64,000 bases of DNA from Thioclava sp. JE_KL1 (lineage in GTDB: Bacteria > Pseudomonadota > Alphaproteobacteria > Rhodobacterales > Rhodobacteraceae), in NCBI RefSeq assembly GCF_009296265.1, contig NZ_WBJS01000005.1, positions 62,001 through 126,000 on the forward strand, read 5' to 3'. Shown one piece after another: positions 42,541 through 51,365 of this stretch (positions are counted from its first letter, which is position 1; each line of letters opens with the position of its first letter). The position numbers were made by a program, and so were the translations under genes. The notes below the pieces were generated by a model. That model was not told the origin of the DNA, did no database searches, and saw only the letters and a program-made list of their open reading frames with translations.

Positions 42541-44058
42541 TCAAGCTGTCGCAGTTCCGCTTTGCGTCTCCTTCGATGCACTTGCAGCCTCGCCTTCCTC
42601 CTTCGGCGGATCGACGATTTCCGCGTCCTGAATGGGGGCGTCTTCGGCTTCATCTTCTTTCTTGGGCGAGGGTTCGGCACTCGGCTTGCCCACGATCAAG
42701 GGCAGCATCTCCGCCCCATGCGGCAGCGGCGACTGCGCCTGTTGCGGCTCGCGCCAGCTGAGCGTGTCGAAGCCACCGCAATTGTCACAGATCGGCGTCC
42801 ATTCGGACTGAATGTTCTGACATTTGTCGCAGCACCATTGCGGACCGCGCGGTGCAGTCAGGGCCCGGGCCAACCACCCGCGCACGACGACATCCTCCGC
42901 CCCTTCACCGCGCTCGACCGCCGCCATGATCGTCAGCGATCGGGCCGTCGGATGTGTCTCGACGAGATCGCCCAGCGCCCGGCGCGCCGCAGGGAAATCT
43001 TCGGCCGCGATGTTCAGTTCCGCTTTCAGAAGGCGGGTTTCCTCATGATCAGGACGGCTCGAAAGCAGCTTCGAGAATCGCTTCAGCCGTGCTTCCGGCG
43101 TCTCATCCGGGGTAATCTCCGCGAAAGCGGTCGCAAGATCCGGATGCGGCCGCACTTCCCAAGCCTTCCGCAAGATACGCTCCGCCGCGCCTTTCTTGCC
43201 CTTGTCGATATAGGCGCGGGCCGCCATCACGACGGCAGGCACCAGATCGGGCGACGCTTTGGCGGCCGAAATCGCAGCTTCACGCGCCTCGACGCTCGCG
43301 CCTTCCTGCCAGACGCCCTTGGCCTCTTGCAGTGCGAGGACAGCATCGCGGCGCTTATGGACGTCACGCGGCAGTTCGCCCTGGCGCATCTTCGCCTGCA
43401 AAATCTCCCGCGCGCCTTTCCAGTCGCCCGTCTCAGTCTGCAGCCCCAGAAGCGTATCCTGAACTTCACGGTGACGCGGCTTGATCGCATAGGCTTTCTG
43501 CGCGAGCTTCAGCGCCGTTTCGGTATCGCCCTCTTCCAACTTCTGGCGCAGCAGCCCGCGAATCCCCACGAACCGCGTGCGGTCATCCGCGAGGAGCCGT
43601 TTGTAAACTTCGGTCGCTTTCTTCGAGTCGCCCGAGGCTTCCGCCGCCTGCGCGGTGAGAAGGTTGGTCAGCTCCGGACGTTGCAGATAGCGCTCGGCCT
43701 TCGCCGCTTTCGACATGGCGAGCTTGCCCTCGCCGGACGCCGCCGCAAGCAGCCCTTCGGACAAAGCCTGATAGCCTTTGCGTTCGCGATGCCGGTCGAA
43801 ATAGCGGGTGATCGCGGTTTCGTCGCCCGCAAGGAAGCGCAGGAAGGCGACTACCAGACCGACGACCCGGATCACAATCCAGATCGCGATGAAAAGGATG
43901 ATCGCCGCGATCACCGCCTGCAGCGGGCCCAAGGTGAATTCCATGCCAAGCGTCGTGATCCGCAGACCGCCCGTCATCTCCGCGAGATGCGCGAGGCCCA
44001 GGGTCGCCGCGGCGACGACAATCAGAAACAGCGCGATTTTGATGAATGACCAGATCAT
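42541..44058 (-). CDS. hemY: HemY-like tetratricopeptide membrane protein
   Basis: A 505-residue protein of the HemY family (function linked to haem biosynthesis but unproven). The start at 44058 has AAGGAG just upstream; a longer frame begins inside the previous gene. Two N-terminal membrane segments (about 4-24 and 48-75), then TPR-like helical repeats (about 85-400), then a zinc-ribbon-like pair CDKC and CDNC near 420-440 and an acidic, low-complexity tail. It is translated just downstream of the Mic60-like gene. Confidence 0.87.
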   Translation of the reverse strand: MIWSFIKIALFLIVVAAATLGLAHLAEMTGGLRITTLGMEFTLGPLQAVIAAIILFIAIWIVIRVVGLVVAFLRFLAGDETAITRYFDRHRERKGYQALSEGLLAAASGEGKLAMSKAAKAERYLQRPELTNLLTAQAAEASGDSKKATEVYKRLLADDRTRFVGIRGLLRQKLEEGDTETALKLAQKAYAIKPRHREVQDTLLGLQTETGDWKGAREILQAKMRQGELPRDVHKRRDAVLALQEAKGVWQEGASVEAREAAISAAKASPDLVPAVVMAARAYIDKGKKGAAERILRKAWEVRPHPDLATAFAEITPDETPEARLKRFSKLLSSRPDHEETRLLKAELNIAAEDFPAARRALGDLVETHPTARSLTIMAAVERGEGAEDVVVRGWLARALTAPRGPQWCCDKCQNIQSEWTPICDNCGGFDTLSWREPQQAQSPLPHGAEMLPLIVGKPSAEPSPKKEDEAEDAPIQDAEIVDPPKEEGEAASASKETQSGTATA

Positions 44059-44068
44059 GTCCGTCTCC

Positions 44069-45571
44069 TTATTGCGTCGCGCCAAGCTGGTTGGCCGCGT
44101 CGAGCGCAGCCACCCGTGCTTTCGCCTGGTTCACCCAGTCGGACATCGCCTCCTGTGCGGGGTCGGGCAGTTTCGCGATCTCGTCGAGCGCCTCGGACAA
44201 GGCCCCCCGGTCGACATCAGCCTGCGCTCGCGACAGCACCGCATCCGCGCTATCGCCCTCTTTCGGCGCGACCGAGCGTGCCCCGGTCTGAGCCAGAAGG
44301 AAGGCGCCGACGCGATCGCTGATCGAGCCGCCTGTCTCGGTGCGGCGCGCCGCTTGAAGTGCGGCCCGCGCGGCATCCGGGAAGCTCGATTGCAGCGACT
44401 GCAGGCTCGGAATGTCACCACTGAGCGCCGCCGGGATTTCCACACCTGCGTCGCGCAGATCGGCAAGCGGCGCGTCAACCGACGTGCCCGCATCCAGCGC
44501 CGCTTTCACGCGCGCCGCCGCAGCCTGCGTCATCGCCGCCTTGGCGGCGGCCTCGCTTTGCGATTTCAGGTTCTGCGCCTGCGCTTCGGCTTCTTTGATC
44601 CGGGCTTCGGCGGCTTTCGCGGCCGCTTCAATCTCGGCTTGCGCCGCGCTGCCGCCAGTGTCGGTCTGCAGCGACGCGATCTGCGATTTCAGATCCTCCA
44701 GCGCGGATTTGTTTGCCCGGATATCCGCGTTAACCTGATCGAGCGCGCCTTGAACGCCCGACAGATCCGGCGCGGGCGGCTGCGACGACTTCAGGGTCGC
44801 AATCTCTTCGGAGAGTTGACCGATTTGCTTCGATTGGTCATCGAGCTTGGCTTGAATGGCCGCCTCGTCCACCGGGGCCGGTGCGGTCGGCAGCCATCCG
44901 GAAAGTTGCGGCGGCAGATTGGGGATCGCCCAAATCGCGACGCCCGCGCCGATCACAGCCGCAATCACACCGCCCAGGAAAGCGGACCCGAACCCGCCGC
45001 GCTTTTCGATCACCGGCTGGGGCGAGGTGCTCGCCTTTGCCGTATCGCTTTTCGGCGGAGTCTTGTCGGTGGTCGTGGCGCTGCTGGTCGTCGCGGCGCT
45101 CGCAGGCTTCGCAGCCTGCGCTTTATCTTCCGATGCGCCGCTTGCGGTCGACTTCTTCGGCTCGGCCTCCGGTTTTGCACTGGTCGTGGCCGGGGTCGAG
45201 GTCGTCTCGGCCTTCGCAGTCGCAGAATCGGACTTCGGCGCCGCATCGGCTTTCGCAGGGGTCTCCGCCTTGGTTGCCGGCGTGGAGGTCGGCTTGGCGG
45301 TCCCGGTCGTGCTCTTGGACGTATCCGCTTTGGTCGCAGGCGTAGACGTGGAGGACGACTTCGCAGGCGTGCTCGACTTCGATGCCGCAGCGGGCTTGCT
45401 AGACCCAGCCGCGCTCGACTTGTCCGTCGCTTCGGGCGTCGTCGGGGCCTTCGTGTCCTTCGGCGTGGTTTGCGAAGAAGTGGCGTCGGATTTGGTCTCG
45501 GACTCGGTCGTCGATTTCGCGTCTTCCGGCTTGCTCGTATCGGAAGATTTCCCGGTTGTCCGTTTCGCCAT
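44069..45571 (-). CDS. Mitofilin/Mic60-like membrane-shaping protein
   Basis: A 500-residue protein of the alphaproteobacterial Mic60 group (COG4223). Residues 1-190 are low-complexity Ser, Thr, Ala, Lys and Pro, including the repeated STPATKADT/STPATKAET word. One membrane segment lies at about 193-218 (FGSAFLGGVIAAVIGAGVAIWAI). A coiled coil (about 230-350) follows, and the C-terminal mitofilin domain contains GGSISDRVGAFLLAQTGARS. Bacterial Mic60 bends membranes and is linked to intracytoplasmic membrane formation. The hemD-mic60-hemY order is conserved in this class. Confidence 0.85.
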   Translation of the reverse strand: MAKRTTGKSSDTSKPEDAKSTTESETKSDATSSQTTPKDTKAPTTPEATDKSSAAGSSKPAAASKSSTPAKSSSTSTPATKADTSKSTTGTAKPTSTPATKAETPAKADAAPKSDSATAKAETTSTPATTSAKPEAEPKKSTASGASEDKAQAAKPASAATTSSATTTDKTPPKSDTAKASTSPQPVIEKRGGFGSAFLGGVIAAVIGAGVAIWAIPNLPPQLSGWLPTAPAPVDEAAIQAKLDDQSKQIGQLSEEIATLKSSQPPAPDLSGVQGALDQVNADIRANKSALEDLKSQIASLQTDTGGSAAQAEIEAAAKAAEARIKEAEAQAQNLKSQSEAAAKAAMTQAAAARVKAALDAGTSVDAPLADLRDAGVEIPAALSGDIPSLQSLQSSFPDAARAALQAARRTETGGSISDRVGAFLLAQTGARSVAPKEGDSADAVLSRAQADVDRGALSEALDEIAKLPDPAQEAMSDWVNQAKARVAALDAANQLGATQ

Positions 45572-45639
45572 CGTCTAAGCCCTCCACTGCCGCACCAAAT
45601 TGCGCGTTCACATCAACTTAGAAGTCAGTCCGCGACTGC

Positions 45640-46365
45640 TCAACCCGCCTTTTGCCTTTGCAGCAAGACGGCAAGCGCATCGAGCATCCCTTGCGCATCG
45701 GGATGCGAGGCAACTTCCAGATGGCACAAGCTAGCGCTTTTGAGGCGAGACGCCACTGCCTCGCTCATAGCTGCGACAAAGAGCGGCGGCTTGGGCGCAT
45801 CGGGCATAGAATTTAGGAAGCGATCCGCCGCGTTTGGCGAGAAAATCGGCACCAATACAGGGCGCGATGCGCGCAGTGCCGCCTGCGCCTCACCGCTCAA
45901 CGGGCGGGAGACCTGGCGGTAAATGATCGCAGATTCAGTCTCTATTCCGGCGGAATTCAGCCGATTTTCGAGATCGAAGGCGACCTGCTCTCCCCGAAGG
46001 AAGAGCAGTTTTCCGCCGAGCTCACGCTGCGCGATCATTTCGCTCAACGCCTCCGCATCGCCCGGCCCGGCGATCGCATCGAACCCGGCCTCGCGTGCCG
46101 CCTGCGCCGTACGCTGCCCCACGCAATAGGCCCGGCGGCCCTGTCCCTGAGCCAGTCGCCGGAACGCGGCCACGGCATTTTGCGAGGTGAAGATTGCGGT
46201 CTGAAACTCGGGTATCGGCGTGTCTAAAGGCTCGATCTCCGTGAGCGGAGAGACGATGACAGGCCAATCATGCCCAAACCTGTTGCGGAATGCCTCTTCG
46301 AATCCCCCTGCCGCGACGGCGGGTCGCGTGACGAGGAGAATCGGTCTCTCAGGCTGGCTGTCCAT
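45640..46365 (-). CDS. hemD: Uroporphyrinogen-III synthase
   Basis: Cyclises hydroxymethylbilane to uroporphyrinogen III in the cytoplasm, leading to haem, sirohaem and cobalamin; 241 residues, normal length. HemD is poorly conserved; recognisable parts are [18 protein letters not shown] at the start, [11 protein letters not shown] near 58-68, [18 protein letters not shown] and [16 protein letters not shown]. It starts the minus-strand run hemD-mic60-hemY and diverges from tsaD across 73 bases. Confidence 0.86.
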   Translation of the reverse strand: MDSQPERPILLVTRPAVAAGGFEEAFRNRFGHDWPVIVSPLTEIEPLDTPIPEFQTAIFTSQNAVAAFRRLAQGQGRRAYCVGQRTAQAAREAGFDAIAGPGDAEALSEMIAQRELGGKLLFLRGEQVAFDLENRLNSAGIETESAIIYRQVSRPLSGEAQAALRASRPVLVPIFSPNAADRFLNSMPDAPKPPLFVAAMSEAVASRLKSASLCHLEVASHPDAQGMLDALAVLLQRQKAG

Positions 46366-46438
46366 CCACCGCCCCGGGATTGTGCGAACGCTTCCCCGGT
46401 GTTACCTGCGTTGGATAACCCACGCAACAGGCGCCCCG

Positions 46439-47533
46439 ATGACCGATACGCTGACCTTTCTCGGGCTGGAATCGAGCTGCGACGATACGGCAGCGGCGAT
46501 CGTACGCCTGACGGATGGCAAGCCGGAAATCCTCTCGAGCGTCGTCGCCGGGCAGACCGATCTGCATGCGGCCTTCGGTGGCGTGGTCCCCGAAATCGCG
46601 GCGCGCGCCCATGCCGAGAAGCTCGATCTCTGCGTCGAAGAGGCGCTGGAAGAGGCCGGACTTGGGCTCGACGCGCTGGATGGCATCGCGGTGACCGCGG
46701 GTCCGGGGCTGATCGGCGGGGTGATGTCGGGCGTGATGTGCGCCAAGGGCCTCGCCGCCGGGGCGGGTCTGCCGCTGGTCGGCGTGAACCACTTGGCGGG
46801 CCATGCGCTGACCCCGCGCCTGACCGATGGGCTGACTTTTCCGTACCTGATGCTGCTTGTTTCCGGCGGGCATTGCCAGTTTCTGATCGCGAAGGGGCCG
46901 GAGGATTTCTCGCGGCTCGGCGGCACGATCGACGACGCGCCGGGCGAGGCGTTCGACAAGGCGGCGAAGCTGATGGCCCTGCCCCAACCCGGCGGACCGT
47001 CGGTCGAGGCCGAGGCACGCAAGGGCGATCCCAAGGCTTTTGCCTTCCCGCGGCCTCTTCTGGATCGGCCGGGCTGCGATATGTCCTTCTCCGGGCTGAA
47101 GACCGCGCTGCTGCGCGCCCGCGATCAGGTGGTGGCAGAGCATGGCGGGCTCCCGCGCCAGATCCGCGCCGATCTTTGCGCGGGTTTCCAGCAGGCGATT
47201 GCGGATGTCCTGATCGAGAAATCGCGGCGCGCCTTGGCGGAATACCTCAAACTCGCACCCGCCAACCCCGGCTTCGCGGTCGCAGGCGGTGTCGCGGCAA
47301 ATCAGGCTATTCGGGCTGGATTAGAGACTGTTTCACGTGAAATGGGCGCCGAATTCGTAGCCCCGCCTTTGAAGCTTTGCACCGACAACGCGGCGATGAT
47401 TGCATGGGCCGGGATCGAGCGGTTCCGCAGTGGCGCGCAAGACGGGATGGACCTGACCGCCCGCCCCCGCTGGCCGCTGGATCGCAGCGCCGCACCGCTT
47501 CTTGGGTCGGGAAAGAAGGGGGCCAAGGCATGA
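46439..47533 (+). CDS. tsaD: tRNA N6-adenosine threonylcarbamoyltransferase TsaD
   Basis: Transfers threonylcarbamoyl to A37 of ANN-reading tRNAs with TsaB and TsaE; 364 residues from the ATG at 46439. Metal-binding HLAGH gives His118 and His122; [14 protein letters not shown] at the start and [14 protein letters not shown]-type sequence near the end bind nucleotide. The long open frame upstream runs across the hemD start region and is not coding. Its stop overlaps the gpsA ATG (ATGA). Confidence 0.95.
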   Translation: MTDTLTFLGLESSCDDTAAAIVRLTDGKPEILSSVVAGQTDLHAAFGGVVPEIAARAHAEKLDLCVEEALEEAGLGLDALDGIAVTAGPGLIGGVMSGVMCAKGLAAGAGLPLVGVNHLAGHALTPRLTDGLTFPYLMLLVSGGHCQFLIAKGPEDFSRLGGTIDDAPGEAFDKAAKLMALPQPGGPSVEAEARKGDPKAFAFPRPLLDRPGCDMSFSGLKTALLRARDQVVAEHGGLPRQIRADLCAGFQQAIADVLIEKSRRALAEYLKLAPANPGFAVAGGVAANQAIRAGLETVSREMGAEFVAPPLKLCTDNAAMIAWAGIERFRSGAQDGMDLTARPRWPLDRSAAPLLGSGKKGAKA

Positions 47534-48486
47534 GTATTTCGGTCCTGGGCGCGGGCGCTTTCGGCACCGCGATGGCGGTGACACTGTCGCAAAACGGGCC
47601 CGTGACCCTTTGGGCGCGCGATGCCGAGCATGTGCAGGCCATGCGCGAGAACGGTGAGAACGCGCGCCGTCTTCCGGGTGTCAAACTGCCCCAAAACGTC
47701 ACTGTTTCGGCGGAAATCGCAGATGCGCTGCAAGCCGAGACCCTGCTTCTCGCGATGCCGATGCAGAAGATGACCGGGTTTCTCGACACCCATTCCGACA
47801 CGCTTGCGGGTAAGACCCTCGTCTCCTGCTCGAAAGGCATCGACCTCTCCACCGGCCAAGGGCCGACGGCCCTGATCCGCGCGAAAGTGCCGGGCGCGCG
47901 GGCTGCGGTACTGACCGGGCCGAGCTTTGCCGGGGATATTGCGCGCGGCCTTCCGACCGCCCTGACGCTTGCCTGCGCCGATCATTCCGAGGAGCTGCAG
48001 GCCGAGCTGTCGACGCCGACGCTGCGGCTTTATCGCACGACCGACACGACCGGGGCGGAACTCGGCGGCGCGCTGAAGAATGTCTACGCGATCGCCGCGG
48101 GCACCGTGATCGGCGCGGGTCTTGGCGATTCCGCGCGCGCCGCGCTGATGACCCGCGGTTTCGCCGAGATGTTGCGGATCGCGACGGAGCTGGGAGCCCG
48201 GCCCGAGACGCTGTCGGGCCTGTCGGGTTTCGGCGATCTGGTGCTGACCTGCACCTCGGCGCAATCGCGCAATTTCCGGCTGGGCCACGCGATCGGCGCG
48301 GGCGAAGCCTTCGATCCCTCGATCACCGTCGAGGGGGCCGCGACCGCGCAGGCCCTGAACAAGCTGGCCCATACGCGCGGGCTGGAAATTCCGGTGGCCG
48401 CGATGGTTATGGCGCTTACCGAACAGTCAATCAGCGTGGATGAGGCGATGCAGGCTCTGCTCGCCCGCCCCTTGAAGGAGGAATGA
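47530..48486 (+). CDS. gpsA: Glycerol-3-phosphate dehydrogenase [NAD(P)+]
   Basis: Makes sn-glycerol-3-phosphate from dihydroxyacetone phosphate for phospholipid synthesis; 318 residues. Rossmann motif [12 protein letters not shown] at 5-16; [15 protein letters not shown] near 136-150 and the catalytic-region [20 protein letters not shown]. Coupled to tsaD by overlap and followed at 1 base by the YCII gene. The tsaD-gpsA-YCII-EVE run is a plausible housekeeping operon. Confidence 0.95.
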   Translation: MSISVLGAGAFGTAMAVTLSQNGPVTLWARDAEHVQAMRENGENARRLPGVKLPQNVTVSAEIADALQAETLLLAMPMQKMTGFLDTHSDTLAGKTLVSCSKGIDLSTGQGPTALIRAKVPGARAAVLTGPSFAGDIARGLPTALTLACADHSEELQAELSTPTLRLYRTTDTTGAELGGALKNVYAIAAGTVIGAGLGDSARAALMTRGFAEMLRIATELGARPETLSGLSGFGDLVLTCTSAQSRNFRLGHAIGAGEAFDPSITVEGAATAQALNKLAHTRGLEIPVAAMVMALTEQSISVDEAMQALLARPLKEE

Positions 48487-48487
48487 G

Positions 48488-48757
48488 ATGTATTTTGCCG
48501 TGATCTGCCGCGACAAGCCCGGCGCTCTGCAAACCCGGATGGACAACCGCGAAAAGAACCTCGCCTATATCGAAGAAACCGGCGTGGTCTTCATGGCAGG
48601 CCCGTTTATCGAGAATGACCAGATGGTCGGCTCGCTCGTGATCGTGGAGGCCGAGAGCCTCGAGGCCGCACAGGACTGGGCCGCGAACGATCCCTACGCG
48701 AAGGCGGGGCTGTTCGAGGATGTGCAGGTCAAGGCGTGGAAAAAGGTGATCGGCTGA
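48488..48757 (+). CDS. YCII-family small protein
   Basis: An 89-residue ferredoxin-like-fold protein of the YciI family. The Asp in ANDPYAKAGLF is present, but the His usually found near residue 25-30 in this family is replaced by Asn (REKNLAYIEE). This might change any acid-base role. It lies between gpsA and the EVE gene with no spare bases, so it is part of the operon. Function unknown; some relatives are dehydrochlorinases or stress proteins. Confidence 0.85.
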   Translation: MYFAVICRDKPGALQTRMDNREKNLAYIEETGVVFMAGPFIENDQMVGSLVIVEAESLEAAQDWAANDPYAKAGLFEDVQVKAWKKVIG

Positions 48758-49179
48758 TGCGGTACTGGCTGTTCAAATCGGAACCCAACAAGTTTTCCTG
48801 GGACGATCTGGTCGCCAAGGGCGATGCGGGCGAGGAATGGGACGGCATCCGCAACTATCTCGCGCGTAACAACATGCGCGAGATGAAGATCGGCGATCGC
48901 GGCCTGTTCTACCATTCGAATATCGGCAAGGAGGTCGTCGGCATCTGCGAGGTCGTGGCCGAGAGCCATCCGGATTCCACGACCGACGATCCGCGCTGGG
49001 ATTGCGTGGACCTCAAGGCGGTGCGGCCGTTTACCAAGCCGGTCACGCTGGCCGATGTGAAAGGTGAGCCGCGCCTGTCGGAGATGTCGCTTGTGACCTC
49101 GATGCGGCTGTCGGTTCAGCCGGTCACCGAAGAGGAATGGAAGATCGTCTGCGAAATGGGCGAGACCGATCCGACTTGA
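48757..49179 (+). CDS. EVE-domain protein
   Basis: A 140-residue protein made of a single EVE domain, a PUA-like fold that binds modified bases in DNA or RNA. The ATG at 48757 overlaps the YCII stop (TGATG); a longer frame starts inside that gene. MRYWLFKSEPNKFSWDDL and WDGIRNYLARNNMREMKIGDRGLFYHS are hallmarks. Alphaproteobacterial EVE proteins of this type lie next to tsaD/gpsA genes and are thought to act on RNA or modified DNA; the ligand is not known. Confidence 0.92.
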   Translation: MRYWLFKSEPNKFSWDDLVAKGDAGEEWDGIRNYLARNNMREMKIGDRGLFYHSNIGKEVVGICEVVAESHPDSTTDDPRWDCVDLKAVRPFTKPVTLADVKGEPRLSEMSLVTSMRLSVQPVTEEEWKIVCEMGETDPT

Positions 49180-49192
49180 ACCGGATAAAACA

Positions 49193-49224
49193 GGAGGGTT
49201 CCGGCACCCCAGCCAGAACCCTCC
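49193..49224 (+). terminator. Hairpin terminator of the tsaD operon
   Basis: GGAGGGTTC (49193-49201) pairs with GAACCCTCC (49216-49224) across a loop that can extend the stem by partial pairing; TTC follows. The rest of the gap to 49429, about 200 bases, holds no recognisable gene; a promoter for the CbiX-like gene must lie there but is not clear. Confidence 0.6.
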
Positions 49225-49428
49225 TTCACCCACGTGCACCCCTACGCACCACACGTGAAACTAAATCTCGGGTCTGGCCATCCTGGCCTCTGCCTTATCC
49301 GTATATACAAAGATGCGGTCGCGCAAATGGCATCTACAGACAATATTCCTTAAATTCAGGACGTTAACGGAAAACTCACGCCGAAAACGCGTGATTGCCA
49401 TAGCGCGCCGCCGCGCTAATCTAGAGGC

Positions 49429-50112
49429 ATGCAGTCAGTCATTCTCGTCGCACATGGATCCCCGTCCGAGCCTGAAACTCAGGAGAAGGCTCTGATTTCC
49501 TTGGCCAATAAGATCTCGGAAGAGATGCCCGGGCGCGCGATAGACGCGGCGACGCTCGCAAAGCCGGGATCGTTGGAGGCCGTCTTGGCGCGGCACGAAG
49601 ATCCGGTGATCTATCCCTATTTCATGGCGCAGGGCTGGTTCACCAAGACCGAACTTCCGCGGCGGCTGGAGGCGGCGCGCTCGCAAGCGCGCCAGTTGGA
49701 GCCGTTCGGCGTCGATCCTGCGTTGCCCGATCTGCTGACCAGAGTGATCTTCGAGGCCCGCGCCTCGGAGGGCATCCCAGCCGACTCGCCCCTGATTCTC
49801 GTGGCGCACGGGTCGAAAATATCGCGAAAATCGCGCAATTCGGTTTACGACATGGCCGAGACCCTGGGCCGCAATCCCGCAATGCCGGAGATTCATGTGG
49901 CCCTGATCGAAGAGCCTCCGTTCCTCGAAGACGTGGCCCGCGCGCACCCGGATGGCGTGTGTCTGCCCTTCTTCGCGCTGCGGGCAGGACATGTGACAGG
50001 CGATATTCCTGAGGCCTTGCAAGCAGCTAGCTATCGAGGGCGCCTTTTGCCCGAGATTGGGGCCCATCGTGAGGTTCCCGTCCTGATTGCACAGGCGATT
50101 TCGCGGGGCTGA
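49429..50112 (+). CDS. CbiX/SirB-like sirohydrochlorin chelatase family protein
   Basis: A 227-residue protein with two tandem half-domains, each starting with a VAHGS motif (residues about 7-11 and 124-128), as in the long CbiX form. The family inserts Co or Fe into sirohydrochlorin; likely catalytic residues are the His of the VAHGS motifs. The gene stands alone. A conserved position beside phosphate genes in other genomes is not known to me, so the exact metal is open. The weak TAGAGG ribosome site and the gap suggest its own promoter. Confidence 0.8.
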   Translation: MQSVILVAHGSPSEPETQEKALISLANKISEEMPGRAIDAATLAKPGSLEAVLARHEDPVIYPYFMAQGWFTKTELPRRLEAARSQARQLEPFGVDPALPDLLTRVIFEARASEGIPADSPLILVAHGSKISRKSRNSVYDMAETLGRNPAMPEIHVALIEEPPFLEDVARAHPDGVCLPFFALRAGHVTGDIPEALQAASYRGRLLPEIGAHREVPVLIAQAISRG

Positions 50113-50137
50113 TCACGAACCTTCACGGACTCGTAGA

Positions 50138-50170
50138 TTGTCACATAGCTGTTACATAATGTTTGCATAA
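50138..50170 (+). promoter_or_regulatory. PHO box: three 11-base PhoB repeats upstream of pstS
   Basis: TTGTCACATAG, CTGTTACATAA and TGTTTGCATAA follow each other without gaps. The first two match the PhoB consensus CTGTCAT-N4 well, the third less so. The box ends 73 bases before the pstS ATG, as expected for phosphate-starvation activation of the pst operon. phoB is encoded at the operon's end. Confidence 0.85.
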
Positions 50171-50243
50171 GCGTCACCGAAGACCCCTAGGACCGCGCTG
50201 AGGCCACTCGACGGCCCAAATTTCAGAACACTGGGAGTGATCT

Positions 50244-51284
50244 ATGAAATCGTTCAACCTCGCCGCCTCCGCGATCGCGATCGTTGCCGCTTCGGGCACC
50301 GCCGCTTTCGCGCGTGACAACATCCAGGTCGCCGGTTCCTCGACCGTGCTGCCCTACGCCTCCATCGTCGCCGAAGCTTTCGGTGAAAACTTCGATTACC
50401 CGACCCCGGTCGTGGAATCGGGCGGCTCCTCGGCTGGCCTGAAGCGCTTCTGCGAAGGCGTTGGCGAAAACACGATCGACGTCGCGAACGCTTCGCGCAA
50501 GATCAAGGACAAAGAAGTCGCGACCTGCGCCGACAACGGCGTCACCGACATCATGGAAGTCCGCATCGGATATGACGGCATCGTCTTCGCGTCGCAAAAA
50601 GACGGCCCGGCCTTCAACGCTTTCACCCCCTCGGACATCTTCAACGCGCTCGGCGCGAAGGTCCTGAAGGACGGCGAAATCGTCGACAACGGCTACGCCA
50701 AGTGGAACGAGTTCAACTCCGACCTGCCGGATGCCGACATCATCGCCTTCATCCCGGGCACCAAGCACGGCACCCGTGAAGTCTTCGAAGAGAAGGTTCT
50801 GGAAGCTGGCTGTGAAGCGACCGGCGCGAAAGAAGCCTTCATCGCTTCGGGCATGGACGAAAAAGCAGCCGGCAAGGCCTGCATGGAAGTCCGCACCGAC
50901 GGCAAGGCTGTCGACATCGACGGCGACTACACCGAAACCCTCGCCCGCATCGGCTCCAACCCGAACGGCATCGGCGTTTTCGGTTTGGCGTTCTACGAGA
51001 ACAACACCGACAAGCTGAAAGTCGCGACGATGTCGGGCGTCGAGCCCTCGACCGAGACCATCGCTTCGGGCGAGTACCCGGTGTCGCGTCCGCTCTACTT
51101 CTACGTCAAGAAAGCGCATATCGGCGTGATCCCCGGCCTGAAAGAATACGCTGAGTTCTTCGTCTCCGACGAGATCGCTGGCCCCGACGGCCCGCTCGCT
51201 CAGTACGGCCTCGTTGCTGACCCGGAACTGGCCAAGACCCAGGATGCCGTGGCGAACGAAGTGACCATGGGTTCGGGCTCGTAA
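50244..51284 (+). CDS. pstS: Phosphate ABC transporter substrate-binding protein PstS
   Basis: Periplasmic phosphate receptor, 346 residues, with a signal peptide of about 23 residues ending AFA. VAGSSTVLPYASIVAEAF and VESGGSSAGLKRFCEGVGENTIDVANASRKI form the phosphate-binding loops; HGTREVFEEKV is typical too. A PHO box lies upstream and a partial terminator follows, which would let the receptor be made in excess over the membrane parts. First gene of pstSCAB-phoU-phoB. Confidence 0.96.
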   Translation: MKSFNLAASAIAIVAASGTAAFARDNIQVAGSSTVLPYASIVAEAFGENFDYPTPVVESGGSSAGLKRFCEGVGENTIDVANASRKIKDKEVATCADNGVTDIMEVRIGYDGIVFASQKDGPAFNAFTPSDIFNALGAKVLKDGEIVDNGYAKWNEFNSDLPDADIIAFIPGTKHGTREVFEEKVLEAGCEATGAKEAFIASGMDEKAAGKACMEVRTDGKAVDIDGDYTETLARIGSNPNGIGVFGLAFYENNTDKLKVATMSGVEPSTETIASGEYPVSRPLYFYVKKAHIGVIPGLKEYAEFFVSDEIAGPDGPLAQYGLVADPELAKTQDAVANEVTMGSGS

Positions 51285-51302
51285 TCGAGACCGCTATCTT
51301 CA

Positions 51303-51332
51303 GGGGGCGGCTTATTTCGCTGCCCCCTTTTT
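51303..51332 (+). terminator. Leaky terminator between pstS and pstC
   Basis: GGGGGCGGC, loop TTATTTC, GCTGCCCCC, then TTTTT; the stem contains one G-T pair. It lies 18 bases after the pstS stop inside the operon, so it probably reduces readthrough rather than ending the operon. Confidence 0.7.
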
Positions 51333-51365
51333 CCTTTTTGGTTATTTTCAACTGGTGGGGCTGAA

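Noticed and set aside
49180-49428. Small gene in the gap between the EVE and CbiX-like genes
   Set aside because: Open frames of 60-76 codons exist but lack ribosome sites and start within the EVE gene or in low-information sequence; nothing recognisable.
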